The position numbers and the translations under genes were made by a program. From Terriglobales bacterium (GTDB taxonomy: Bacteria; Acidobacteriota; Terriglobia; Terriglobales; Acidobacteriaceae), in contig DATMXP010000052.1 of assembly GCA_035561515.1 (NCBI GenBank), forward strand, positions 62,001 to 126,000: a stretch of DNA of 64,000 nucleotides, read 5' to 3'. Positions 26,569 to 34,782 of this stretch are shown in pieces. The notes under the pieces were generated by a model. The model was not told where the DNA came from and did not search any database. It was given only the letters and a program-made list of their open reading frames with translations. The stretch's first letter is position 1. Each line of letters starts with the position of its first letter.

Positions 26569-27126
26569 ATGTCCCATCGTGTTTGCCCCTGGTGGCTCGG
26601 ATATCTGCTTGCAAGTCCCCTTCGCCGTCTGTTTACGAAGCCCGAGCAGTTGCTCTCCCGTTACATTCAGCCCGGCATGACAGTCCTCGAACCGGGGCCG
26701 GGGATGGGCTTCTTTACGCTGCCCATCGCGAAGATGGTCGGTCCCTCCGGGCGTGTGGTTGCCATTGACGTACAGCAGAAGATGATAGACGGACTGAAGC
26801 GTCGGGCAGAGAAGGCCGGAGTCGGCGATCGTATCGACGCGAGGGTTGCTGGACCGGAAACTCTTGGTATTTCCGATTTGGCCGGGCAGGTGGATTTCAC
26901 GTTGGCTTTCTACGTAGTGCACGAATTTCCAGAAGGGCATCCGTGCTTTCGCGAAGTCGCCGCTACTTCGAAACAAGGGGCAATGTTTTTGGTTTCAGAG
27001 CCGACGGGGCACGTCGACGACGCATTCTTCGCTTCGGAGTTGAAGCAAGCGGAGGCTGCGGGCTTCGCAGTCGCGGAGCGGCCGAACATTCGCCGGAGCA
27101 AAACTGTGTTACTCCGCAAAATGTAG
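26569..27126 (+). CDS. Class I SAM-dependent methyltransferase
   Basis: 185 residues from ATG 26569 (AAAGG about eight bases upstream). Motif I is VLEPGPGMGFFTLPIAKMVG, with the acidic end of strand 2 in VVAIDVQQKMIDGL, motif II/post-II in VDFTLAFYVVHEFP and a typical KQGAMFLVSEPTGHV strand 5. N-terminal helix HRVCPWWLGYLLASPLRRLF is as in small UbiE-like methyltransferases of unknown substrate. The stop is 4 bases from the stop of the convergent radical SAM gene, with no terminator between them. Confidence 0.85.
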   Translation: MSHRVCPWWLGYLLASPLRRLFTKPEQLLSRYIQPGMTVLEPGPGMGFFTLPIAKMVGPSGRVVAIDVQQKMIDGLKRRAEKAGVGDRIDARVAGPETLGISDLAGQVDFTLAFYVVHEFPEGHPCFREVAATSKQGAMFLVSEPTGHVDDAFFASELKQAEAAGFAVAERPNIRRSKTVLLRKM

Positions 27127-27130
27127 GTGG

Positions 27131-28216
27131 CTACGCCGGGAAGAGTCCCATCTGCGCCGCTTGCGAGGCTCGGGCACTCGCCGGTTTCGGATGGCTTGCG
27201 TAATCCCAGCGCCCGTAAAGCCCATATTTTTTACGCAAGCTGGTCATCAGCGTCGAGATTCTCTTTCTATACGCAGCGGTCACGAAAGCCTTCTCTCCGT
27301 AGCGCGCACGATACTTTTCAACCAGGTGAGGAAATTCCTTCTCGAGAAATGGCAGGAAGACGTTTGCCGAGCACGGCTTCAGGAATAATGGGTTGGCGTA
27401 GATGTATAGTCCGCCATGTTCTTTGGTTGCTTTTACCAGCGCATCGAGATCGCGCAGCGAGTCGTTGATGTCAGGCAGCACTGGTGCGCAGATCACACCC
27501 GCAGACACGCCCGCTTGCGTTAGAGCCCGAACCGCCTCCAGGCGCAAATCTGGACGCGGTGCTCGCGGTTCCAGAATGTGAGCCAAACGGTAGTCCAGCG
27601 TCGTTACGGTGAGATTCACGTACATGCGATTGCGCTCGGCGATCTTGCGCAGCAGATCGGTATCGCGCACGACCAGGTTCGACTTGGTCACGATGCTGAT
27701 GTCGAGCCCCTCATGTCGCGAGAACTCTTCCAGAATCGAGCGTGTAACTTCATACCGCCGCTCGGCCGGTTGGTAAGGATCCGTGGCCGTGCCAATCGCG
27801 ATCTGCTCTCCGTCCTTAACTTTCTTCAGATCACGACGTAGCTGGCTGACCACATCCTGCTTCACGTAGATCAGCCGCTCAAACGCGAGCGGATCGCGAA
27901 GTTCCATGAACTCGTGCGTATACCGTGCGTAGCAGTATTTGCAGGCGAATTCACATCCGCGAAACGGATTTACGGTCCAGGAGAATGGCATCCGGGGCAC
28001 GTTGCAGCGATTCAGGATCGACCGGGTCTGGATAGTGAAGTACTCGATGTTGTGTCCGTCGCGGATGTGTTCCCCAGCGGCGGCAAGGCGGGCAATCCCC
28101 ACGAGTTTCGGGTCATCGCAGTCGGGAGGGAGAAGCGGAAGGGAAGCCATAGGGAGGTACTCGACTTTCGCTTTTTCTTCGCTATCGTATTCCCGAAATG
28201 GGAAACTCGTCAACAC
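27131..28216 (-). CDS. Spore-photolyase-like radical SAM protein (PA0069/Rv2578c family)
   Basis: 361 residues. The radical SAM cluster motif is CKYCYARYTHEF within PFRGCEFACKYCYAR, preceded by NRCNVPRMPFSWTVNP, as in the group related to spore photoproduct lyase. Further conserved parts are GTATDPYQPAERRYEVTRS and LDISIVTKSNLVVRD. Function is unproven in this family; a DNA- or nucleotide-directed reaction is often assumed. The start is uncertain: GTG 28216 and ATG 28150 are both possible, and neither has a clear ribosome site. Confidence 0.85.
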   Translation of the reverse strand: MLTSFPFREYDSEEKAKVEYLPMASLPLLPPDCDDPKLVGIARLAAAGEHIRDGHNIEYFTIQTRSILNRCNVPRMPFSWTVNPFRGCEFACKYCYARYTHEFMELRDPLAFERLIYVKQDVVSQLRRDLKKVKDGEQIAIGTATDPYQPAERRYEVTRSILEEFSRHEGLDISIVTKSNLVVRDTDLLRKIAERNRMYVNLTVTTLDYRLAHILEPRAPRPDLRLEAVRALTQAGVSAGVICAPVLPDINDSLRDLDALVKATKEHGGLYIYANPLFLKPCSANVFLPFLEKEFPHLVEKYRARYGEKAFVTAAYRKRISTLMTSLRKKYGLYGRWDYASHPKPASARASQAAQMGLFPA

Positions 28217-28231
28217 CAGGAAGGAAGAAGG

Positions 28232-28261
28232 AAAACGGGCCGCCGTCAGATGTAGGCGGCC
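28232..28261 (-). terminator. Terminator-like hairpin on the minus strand
   Basis: Read on the minus strand: GGCCGCC / GGCGGCC stem with ten-base loop, then CGTTTTCC. It lies 24 bases after the small ORF at 28285-28467 and just upstream of the radical SAM gene, so it would separate the two. Confidence 0.6.
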
Positions 28262-28284
28262 TTGGTTTGGGAAGGGGCGGATTG

Positions 28285-28467
28285 CTAGTGACAGCCGTGC
28301 TGCCGTTCGTGCTCGCGCAAAGCGCGCAGGGCTTCCGCGATGGCGGTATTCATAGCGTCCATCTTACGGTCGGTCATGTGAACGCCCATGGTGCGGTGGC
28401 TTTGCAGCCTGTTCAGCGCAATGCGCTCATATTGCTCGTATAGGTGATTCCACGTATTACAAAGCAT
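28285..28467 (-). CDS. Candidate 60-residue hypothetical protein
   Basis: Short frame from ATG 28467. The second half (MTDRKMDAMNTAIAEALRAL) is an amphipathic helix ending in a His/Cys-containing tail (REHERQHGCH). Third codon positions in the last 30 codons are mostly G or C, as in real genes here. No ribosome site precedes the ATG, but TTGTCA and TATTCT hexamers (18-base spacer) place transcription start at or next to the ATG, compatible with a leaderless message. A terminator-like hairpin follows. Function unknown; an internal start at the later Met residues is possible. Confidence 0.45.
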   Translation of the reverse strand: MLCNTWNHLYEQYERIALNRLQSHRTMGVHMTDRKMDAMNTAIAEALRALREHERQHGCH

Positions 28468-28474
28468 CGAGGCC

Positions 28475-28504
28475 AGAATAGGCGGTGAGCTTTTCGTCTG
28501 ACAA
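28475..28504 (-). promoter_or_regulatory. Candidate promoter for the 60-residue ORF
   Basis: Minus-strand hexamers TTGTCA (28504-28499) and TATTCT (28480-28475) with an 18-base spacer. The predicted start of transcription falls within a base or two of ATG 28467. Confidence 0.4.
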
Positions 28505-28641
28505 GCAAAACGGCTGAAAACTGTTTACTACAGCACTATTTCAGAGACACATTTGGGAACGATGCAACTCTGGTACCAATCGACGTCAAGTGATCGTTAG
28601 CGGGGCAAGAATTTGCGTCAAGAGGAGTTTCGATTTGGGAG

Positions 28642-28989
28642 TTAGCGTTTTTTCAAGAACCATCCCACCGCGAATCCCAAAAGAGCGAGAGCGGCGAGTC
28701 GTTTATGGTCCCGAATCGGAACAAATCTGGTGCCCGCCGACGAGATCTCAAGCACTCCGATTGGTTTTACCATCGCACCACCGCCGCCACCGCCTCCCTG
28801 GCCGAGGCGTTGCTCTTCCGGATTGCGACTGGGACCCATCCCGAAGCCCGCGCCGAATCCGTATCGGACGCGGGCCACAGGGATGATGGTCTTGCCTTCG
28901 GCACTGACCGGGTCGCCGAAGACGGTTTTCACCGTCGTGCTCCCGGCGATGCTGGTGTGAATCGATTCCAGATACTTCTGTATTTCCAT
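28642..28989 (-). CDS. GerW/YtfJ-family protein
   Basis: 115 residues. Matches the sporulation protein YtfJ (GerW) family: helix EIQKYLESIHTSIAGST, then TVFGDPVSAEGKTIIPVARV, then a glycine-rich block (YGFGAGFG and a GGGGGGG run) and VKPIGVLEIS. The last 20 residues form a hydrophobic helix (LAALALLGFAVGWFLKKR), an addition that would anchor the protein. In Bacillus the family is needed for lysozyme-type germination; non-sporulating bacteria also have members with no known job. It starts two bases after the stop of the secreted protein gene upstream, so the two are probably co-translated. Confidence 0.8.
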   Translation of the reverse strand: MEIQKYLESIHTSIAGSTTVKTVFGDPVSAEGKTIIPVARVRYGFGAGFGMGPSRNPEEQRLGQGGGGGGGAMVKPIGVLEISSAGTRFVPIRDHKRLAALALLGFAVGWFLKKR

Positions 28990-28991
28990 CG

Positions 28992-29630
28992 TTACTCGTC
29001 GTCTTTGCCCGTCGGCATCTGAGGCATCTGGCCTCCCATCATGCCGCCCATGCTGAATTTCTGGTATCCGGAGGGGATTTCAAACAGCGAGGCTGCGGGC
29101 ATTCCTTCCTGGATGTTGTTCAATTCGATGGTCGCGTCATTGGTTTGGGTGCGAATCGGAAAGTGAATTTTCTTGTCCAGCCACACGGTCATCGTGGACC
29201 CATCTTTTTTGTTCTTGAACAGCCACTTGTCTGTTGTGCGGCCGTTGACCGTCTCAGTACCCACCTTTTCGCAAGTCATATCAGTTGCTGCGGAGCACGG
29301 ATTCGTCGGATCGTAGGACTTCAGGTCGGGCATCTTGGGGCCACGATGCATGCTTTGTTGTCCGGCGCGCATTTCCATGTACATCTTCTGCTGCGGCATC
29401 ACCATGTAGCTGACCTTCCCCGGGATGTCGTTGATCATGATGCTCTGATGCCCGGCGGCGTTCATATCCCAGCGCATCTTCGTGCCGCTGAAATACATTT
29501 TCCCGTTCATGGTTTCTCCGCCTTTGGCTTTCATGGTCAGATCCCCAGAGAAGGGAACCGCGCCCGGAACCTGCGCTAATGCCAGCGAAGCGACAAACGC
29601 AAAAAGAATCACGACTGCGAATTTCCGCAT
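28992..29630 (-). CDS. Secreted DUF4412-like protein
   Basis: 212 residues from ATG 29630, with a strong GGAGGAG ribosome site three bases upstream and a signal peptide (FAVVILFAFVASLALA). The mature part reads as a LolA/LolB-like half-barrel: DLTMKAKGGETMNGKMYFSG, MRWDMNAAGHQSIMINDIPG, YMVMPQQKMYMEM, WLFKNKKDGSTMTVWLDKKI. It is rich in Met (GGMMGGQMPQM at the end), which may reflect metal or lipid contact. This fits the DUF4412 family; function unknown. It precedes the GerW-like gene with a two-base gap. Confidence 0.75.
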   Translation of the reverse strand: MRKFAVVILFAFVASLALAQVPGAVPFSGDLTMKAKGGETMNGKMYFSGTKMRWDMNAAGHQSIMINDIPGKVSYMVMPQQKMYMEMRAGQQSMHRGPKMPDLKSYDPTNPCSAATDMTCEKVGTETVNGRTTDKWLFKNKKDGSTMTVWLDKKIHFPIRTQTNDATIELNNIQEGMPAASLFEIPSGYQKFSMGGMMGGQMPQMPTGKDDE

Positions 29631-29729
29631 ATCTCCTCCGTACCTCGAACTTACGGTTTGCAAGGCTATCACAGCGCAACGGGGGTTTGCTGTGCATCGA
29701 AAGTGTCTGACCTGTTACCCTGAAAAGAT

Positions 29730-30464
29730 ATGCACCCGATCGTACTGAGTCTGCTGCTTGGTCTTACCGCTGCTGGAGCGAACGTTTTCGGCGGCGCGGT
29801 AATCGTGCAGAAACACTGGGAACGTCGCTACCTGCGATATTTCGTAGCGCTCGGCTCAGGGTTCATGCTGGCGACCGCGCTCATGGAAATGGTGCCAACC
29901 AGCTTCGAGTTGCGCGGCGAGAAGGCTGCATTGCTCGTCCTATTGGGATACCTGATCGTTCATTTTTTCGAGCATACGGTCAGTCCGCATTTTCACTTTG
30001 GCGAAGAAACGCATGAGCACGAGTTCCGCCACGCCCACAAGAGTTACTCGGTTCTGATTGGGTTGATGATTCACACGTTCTTCGACGGGATTGCCATCGC
30101 GTCCGGGTTCCTGGTTTCCAGTTGGCTGGGATGGGTGATCTTCCTTGCGGTTTTCTTACACAAGGTGCCGGAGGGATTTACGGTCGCGTCGGTCATGCTC
30201 GCGTCGGGGAAAAGCAAGGGCTTCGCATGGGGTTCGTCAGTGGCGCTGGGAGTTGCCACCTTGGCCGGTGTTGCCACTATGTCCATCACACAGCAGGCCG
30301 TCAGCGTGGGACTGCCCCTGGCAGCCGGTGTGACGCTTTATGTCGCTGCTTCGGACCTCATCCCCGAAGTAAACCGTGAGCCGGGAATCAAGATGGCCCT
30401 CGTCGTCTTTCTCGGAGTGGCTACGCTTTTCGTCCTCGATTTCGTTTTCCACATCCACCACTAA
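29730..30464 (+). CDS. ZIP-family divalent metal transporter
   Basis: 244 residues with about eight membrane helices. The metal-site helices are recognisable: IHTFFDGIAIASGF (TM4-type) and LHKVPEGFTVASVMLASG (TM5-type), each with the His and acidic residues of the ZIP transport site. A His-rich loop between TM3 and TM4 (HFHFGEETHEHEFRHAHKS) is the usual metal-sensing or collecting loop. ZIP proteins bring zinc or iron into the cytoplasm. It ends 34 bases before the next gene on the same strand. Confidence 0.9.
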   Translation: MHPIVLSLLLGLTAAGANVFGGAVIVQKHWERRYLRYFVALGSGFMLATALMEMVPTSFELRGEKAALLVLLGYLIVHFFEHTVSPHFHFGEETHEHEFRHAHKSYSVLIGLMIHTFFDGIAIASGFLVSSWLGWVIFLAVFLHKVPEGFTVASVMLASGKSKGFAWGSSVALGVATLAGVATMSITQQAVSVGLPLAAGVTLYVAASDLIPEVNREPGIKMALVVFLGVATLFVLDFVFHIHH

Positions 30465-30497
30465 TTCTCGAATCCGTGTTTAGAATGAAATGTCGCA

Positions 30498-30932
30498 ATG
30501 AGTAGCCCTGTCCCATCCAGCATGCCTCCATTCCCGGAAGAACCATCAACTCAGAACGGGAAACTGCTCCGGAAGAGTGCTGTGGTGATTGCGGCCGGAC
30601 TTGCCTTGCTCGTGTTCGCGGTCACGTCGGCTGCGGATCTGATCATGCTGTACAGGCATGAGCCGGTTCACCTGACTCTTGAGATATCCGACGGCATCTC
30701 AGCTATTGTGATCGGCGCCCTTTGTTACCGAGTCATCAAGCTTGAGCAACTGCGTCGCGAGCGTCTCCGGCAAAAACTGGAAGTGATCGCCGACATGAAC
30801 CATCATGTCCGCAATGCGTTGCAGGTGATCTCGCTCACTACTCACTCGAACAACAAAGAAGAGATCAACACGATACGCGAAAGCGTGAACCGTATTCAGT
30901 GGGCATTAAGGGAATTGCTGCCGAAACTGTGA
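30498..30932 (+). CDS. Membrane protein with histidine-kinase dimerisation-like helix, no ATPase domain
   Basis: 144 residues. Two transmembrane helices (about 25-50 and 63-80) are followed by a coiled coil (LEQLRRERLRQKLEVIADM) and a segment MNHHVRNALQVISLTTHS resembling the H-box of HisKA-type kinases, then a second helix ending ALRELLPKL. This would be a sensor plus DHp domain, but the frame stops there with no N, G1 or G2 boxes and no downstream ATPase gene. Its stop abuts the stop of uppS directly. It may dimerise with or receive phosphate from another kinase; that is inference. Confidence 0.6.
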   Translation: MSSPVPSSMPPFPEEPSTQNGKLLRKSAVVIAAGLALLVFAVTSAADLIMLYRHEPVHLTLEISDGISAIVIGALCYRVIKLEQLRRERLRQKLEVIADMNHHVRNALQVISLTTHSNNKEEINTIRESVNRIQWALRELLPKL

Positions 30933-31724
30933 TTACCTGCTGGCGTGCATGGCGACGACGCCGCCGAATCGACGTTCACGCTTCTGGAAATCGGCAATGG
31001 CGTCGAGAAGGTTCACACCGCGAAAGTCCGGCCAGAGAACGTCCGTCACGTAAATCTCAGAATAAGCAATCTGCCAGAGCAGGAAGTTGCTGATTCGCAT
31101 TTCGCCGCTGGTACGGATCACCAAGTCCGGATCGGGGAGGTTGCGCGTGTACAGATGCCGCGAAATGGTTTCCTCGTCGATGGTCAGGTGATTCAGTCCG
31201 CCGTTACTGGCGGCGCTCTTTACGATCGACTGGAAGGCGTCTACCAGTTCGAGTCGCGCGCCGTAATTCAGCGCCAGAGTCATCACCATACCCGTGTTTT
31301 TCGCTGTTTCCTCACGTGCCCACTGCATGCGCTCCTGGACTTCCGTCGGAAGTTCATGCTGGCGTCCGATGTACTCAACGCGAATGTTGTTCCGGTTCAT
31401 GGTGGGAACTTCCTGCTTGAGGAAGTGGCGAAGCAGCCGCATGAGGAAACCGGTTTCGGTTGCGGGTCGCCGCTGCCAATTCTCGGCGGAGAAGGCGTAC
31501 AGGGTGAGTGCTGGGATATTGATGCGCGCCGCGGTTTCGACCGTGGACCGCACGGCCGTAACGCCTGCTTTATGCCCGGCTACACGTGGCATGTGCCGAC
31601 GCTTCGCCCAACGGCCATTGCCATCCATTATGATGGCAATGTGCTGGGGCAGCCTTTCGGGGTCGAGACTGGCGTAGATTTTCGCTTCGTTCCGGTCCAG
31701 TCCGGCCGGGATAGCAGGGTGCAA
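30933..31724 (-). CDS. uppS: Isoprenyl transferase (undecaprenyl diphosphate synthase)
   Basis: 263 residues. cis-Prenyltransferase making the undecaprenyl carrier for peptidoglycan. Motifs in order: IAIIMDGNGRWAKRR (catalytic Asp), AGHKAGVTAVRSTVE, LTLYAFSAENWQRR, LALNYGARLEL, and DLVIRTSGEMRISNFLLWQIAYSE near the C-terminus. Length standard. In most genomes it sits before cdsA; here it is separated by 17 kb and on the opposite strand. It ends exactly against the preceding convergent gene with no spacer. Confidence 0.95.
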   Translation of the reverse strand: MHPAIPAGLDRNEAKIYASLDPERLPQHIAIIMDGNGRWAKRRHMPRVAGHKAGVTAVRSTVETAARINIPALTLYAFSAENWQRRPATETGFLMRLLRHFLKQEVPTMNRNNIRVEYIGRQHELPTEVQERMQWAREETAKNTGMVMTLALNYGARLELVDAFQSIVKSAASNGGLNHLTIDEETISRHLYTRNLPDPDLVIRTSGEMRISNFLLWQIAYSEIYVTDVLWPDFRGVNLLDAIADFQKRERRFGGVVAMHASR

Positions 31725-31946
31725 ACTCTACCTCGTAAAGTGGTCCGAAACCTGAACGTAACACAGCATGCAGGTTCTTGCAAATGCGGCAGTTACAATA
31801 GAAAGGCAAGTAAGTTGCCGATGTTTCGGACGCACCCTCGTGAAGTGGATATTCGGGTCCGTGTAGGAAACTATTTGAGAGACAAAGTGTTTAATGAGAA
31901 TGGGGCCAGAGCGCTGAGCTTCATTCGTAGTCCTAAACTTAGCTAG

Positions 31947-32243
31947 ATGACATCCCGTACGAAAGCATGGGTAGTGATGCTGTGCGCCTTCGTGGTGCTA
32001 TTGAGCACCAGTGTGGAGTTGGCGCACTTCCATTCGGATTCAAATCCTGCCCCCATCACCAAGAAGAAAACTCCCGACGGATGTCTCGTTTGCCAGAACG
32101 CTCACTCGCCAGCGATATCCACCCAGAGTGCCGACCTCGCAGAGTTCCCTCTCGCCATCGGCACTGCGGCCCCATGCACTTCGAAGGGTAGTTCACAAGT
32201 TGAAGTGTTTGAGCGCTACGTTCGCCCTCCTCCCGGTTGTTGA
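31947..32243 (+). CDS. Small exported His/Cys protein preceding a TonB receptor (DUF2946-like)
   Basis: 98 residues. N-terminal hydrophobic segment (AWVVMLCAFVVLLSTSVELA) acts as a signal or anchor, followed by HFHSDSNPAP and a CLVC pair (DGCLVCQNAH). It ends in FERYVRPPPGC. The short, His- and Cys-bearing export pattern resembles the DUF2946-type small proteins found next to metal-related TonB receptors. A Met at 31977 is an alternative start. The TonB receptor follows 51 bases later with its own ribosome site, so the two are probably one transcript. Confidence 0.6.
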   Translation: MTSRTKAWVVMLCAFVVLLSTSVELAHFHSDSNPAPITKKKTPDGCLVCQNAHSPAISTQSADLAEFPLAIGTAAPCTSKGSSQVEVFERYVRPPPGC

Positions 32244-32294
32244 AGTCGCCTGTATCGCAGTCCCCGATCGGCCTTTATCAACAGGAGTGAATTC

Positions 32295-34706
32295 ATGGTA
32301 TTCCGTCGTACATTTTTTGGTTATGCAGCATTGGCAAGCTTGCTTGCTTCCGTTCTGGTTCTCACGGCAGTCGCGCAAAACGTAGGCACGGTGATCGGAA
32401 CAATCACGGATCCCACCGGGGCCGTGGTCCCCGGAGCAACAGTCTCGATCACCAGTTCGCTTTCCGGATATCGGCAGACCGTCAAGACCGACAACAATGG
32501 TCAGTACAAGTTCACGAACGTGCCGTTTGCGCAGTACACCATCCACGTTGAGATCAAGGGTTTTCACCACGCCGACAAGCGCGGCGAACTGCGGACGAAC
32601 GTCCCAGTAACCGAGAACATGACCCTTGAACTGGCGGAAGCCCAGCAGGAAGTTACCGTCACGGAGCAGGCGCCACTCCTGGAAACCACTTCGGCTGGCA
32701 CTCACCACGACATCGATCAACTCGAGATGGAAAAGTTGCCACTCACCCAGTCCAGCCGGGGCATGGCTGCGATCGTACAGACGCTCCCCGGTGTGGTGAA
32801 GGACGACAACGGTCGTATGCATGCCCGCGGTTCTGAGAGCCAGGTGCAGTATGTCGTCGACGGAGTGCCAATTACCGAGAATCTTGCCGGAGTTTTTTCC
32901 ACGGCGCTGAGCGCAGGCAACATGCGTTCTGCCGAAGTTATCACCGGGAATGTCCCTGCCGAATACGGCGACAAAGTCGCTGCAGTTGTGATGTTCAACA
33001 CCAAGTCAGGGCTCGAAATGCCGTGGCAAGGCAGCATCGGTTTTTCAGGTGGATCCTTCGACACCGCCGGGACCGGTGTTGAATTTGGTGGACACGTGAA
33101 GAAGTTCGGAGTTTATGTGAACTCCGACGTGAGCCGTAGCCGCAGATATCTGGATCCTCCCGAGATCGCGAACTTCCACAATACCGGCGGCAGCGCGCAC
33201 CTGTTCAGCCGTTTCGACTACTCCCCGACGGACAAAGACAACTTGCGGCTCAGCCTGTCGACCAACGGAACAGACTTCCGTGTCCCCAATCGCTTGGAGC
33301 AGCAGGAGCTTGGCCAGAATGTCAGGCAGGAGCTGCGAGACGACTCCCAGTCATTCGGATGGGACCATGTCTTTAACAACACGACCTTGGGCAATCTGGT
33401 GATCTTTCGACGGTCATCAACGTCGCGATTGCTTGATCCGCTTGAAACCGGTTTTCCGTTCCATGCCGAACAGAATCGCCGTCTTCGCAATGAAGGTTTC
33501 CGAGCCAACTTGAGCCGTGAGTTTCCCCACAACTCGTTTAAGACGGGAATTGAAGCGCATCGGCTACCCATTACGGAACGGTTCATGATTGCCGCTACCG
33601 ATCCGGCGATTCTCGAAGACCCAAGTAATCCTGCGTCGCATTTCTCGCTCTCAAACCCGTTCTCATTCCGGGACACGAAGACGGGAAAGCAGTTCGCATG
33701 GTACGTGCAGGATCGCTTCAAATGGGCCGGCTTAACGGCCGATATGGGCATACGCTACGATCATTACGACCTTCTACTAACCCAGGATGCGTGGAGCCCA
33801 CGCATCGGGCTGGCGTACTATGTGGCGAAGACTGGCACGGTAGTCCGTGCGTCTTATAACCGGCTATTTCAAACGCCGCCGGTCGAGAACCTGCTGATCT
33901 CGTCATCGCAGGCGGGCGCGGTGTTCTCGGGGGACCCGAACAAAATCGTGACCCCGGTTCCGCCTGAAAGGCAAAACTTCTACGAGGTAGGCCTGCAACA
34001 GCAACTGGGTCACTATGTCCGACTTGACCTTGCCCATTACGTTAAGAACATCCGGAACATCAGCGATAAGGACCAGTTCCTCGACACCGGCATCATCTTT
34101 CCGGTGGCCGTATATTCAGGCGATGTTCGAGGTTACGAGGTGCGCCTCGACCTGGCGGCGGTTCGTGGGTTCACTGGCTTCCTCAGCTATGCGAACGCGA
34201 AGGCAAACAATACGACTCCTCTAAACGGTGGCTTGTTCCTGGGTACGGAATCGGACCTGCTGCTGGTGTCCGGCCTGCAGTTCCCGGCAGATCACGATCA
34301 GCGAAACACCGGATCATTCGGCGTTACTTATACTGCGCCGCGTGGCTGGTGGAGTTCGTTCACCGGTCGCTATGACAGCGGAGTCGCCAGCGAAGTAGAT
34401 CCCCAGCTTTGGGCGACACTCGATCCTCGGCTGCAGGAGAACCTCGATCCGGTACGCGGGCGCGTAAAGCCAAGGGCCACCTTCGACATCGCAACTGGCT
34501 ACACGCTTCGTTCGGAATCGCGGATGCCGATTGATCTGCAATTGTCCGTTACAAACTTGTTCGACCGGTTCTACCTGTACAACTTTGAAAGCGTCTTTTC
34601 GGGAACGCACATTGGACGTCCCCGCGAGGTCTCTGGCCGCATCGTGTTCCGCTTCAGCAGCGCCAAGCCAGAAAAGGACGCCACCACGTCAAGCAGTGGG
34701 TTTTAG
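32295..34706 (+). CDS. TonB-dependent receptor with carboxypeptidase-regulatory-like domain
   Basis: 803 residues, AGGAG seven bases before ATG 32295. Signal peptide to about residue 31, then a carboxypeptidase-regulatory-like beta-sandwich (NVGTVIGTITDPTGAVVPGA, about 32-115), a plug domain (about 120-230; VQYVVDGVPITENLAGVF) and a 22-strand-type outer-membrane barrel. The C-terminus is followed by a hydrophilic tail rather than a terminal aromatic. This domain order is typical of Acidobacteriota receptors. Shorter than the roughly 1,000-residue SusC/OAR-type proteins. Ligand unknown; the small His/Cys partner hints at a metal or metallophore. Confidence 0.88.
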   Translation: MVFRRTFFGYAALASLLASVLVLTAVAQNVGTVIGTITDPTGAVVPGATVSITSSLSGYRQTVKTDNNGQYKFTNVPFAQYTIHVEIKGFHHADKRGELRTNVPVTENMTLELAEAQQEVTVTEQAPLLETTSAGTHHDIDQLEMEKLPLTQSSRGMAAIVQTLPGVVKDDNGRMHARGSESQVQYVVDGVPITENLAGVFSTALSAGNMRSAEVITGNVPAEYGDKVAAVVMFNTKSGLEMPWQGSIGFSGGSFDTAGTGVEFGGHVKKFGVYVNSDVSRSRRYLDPPEIANFHNTGGSAHLFSRFDYSPTDKDNLRLSLSTNGTDFRVPNRLEQQELGQNVRQELRDDSQSFGWDHVFNNTTLGNLVIFRRSSTSRLLDPLETGFPFHAEQNRRLRNEGFRANLSREFPHNSFKTGIEAHRLPITERFMIAATDPAILEDPSNPASHFSLSNPFSFRDTKTGKQFAWYVQDRFKWAGLTADMGIRYDHYDLLLTQDAWSPRIGLAYYVAKTGTVVRASYNRLFQTPPVENLLISSSQAGAVFSGDPNKIVTPVPPERQNFYEVGLQQQLGHYVRLDLAHYVKNIRNISDKDQFLDTGIIFPVAVYSGDVRGYEVRLDLAAVRGFTGFLSYANAKANNTTPLNGGLFLGTESDLLLVSGLQFPADHDQRNTGSFGVTYTAPRGWWSSFTGRYDSGVASEVDPQLWATLDPRLQENLDPVRGRVKPRATFDIATGYTLRSESRMPIDLQLSVTNLFDRFYLYNFESVFSGTHIGRPREVSGRIVFRFSSAKPEKDATTSSSGF

Positions 34707-34723
34707 TCCGATTGGAAGCCAAC

Positions 34724-34755
34724 AAAAAGCCGAGGCTGTTATGCCTCGGCTTTTT
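34724..34755. terminator. Bidirectional intrinsic terminator
   Basis: Stem AAAAGCCGAGGC with its complement (34725-34736 and 34743-34754), six-base loop, A-run on the left and T-run on the right. Serves the TonB receptor gene and the convergent XRE gene. Confidence 0.88.
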
Positions 34756-34782
34756 GTGCCAGGTCGGAGGAGCAGAACTTAT

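Noticed and set aside
30945-31946. A 333-codon open frame on the plus strand opposite uppS
   Set aside because: It is the antisense of the well-defined uppS gene, has no ribosome site and no recognisable domain; high GC keeps antisense frames open.
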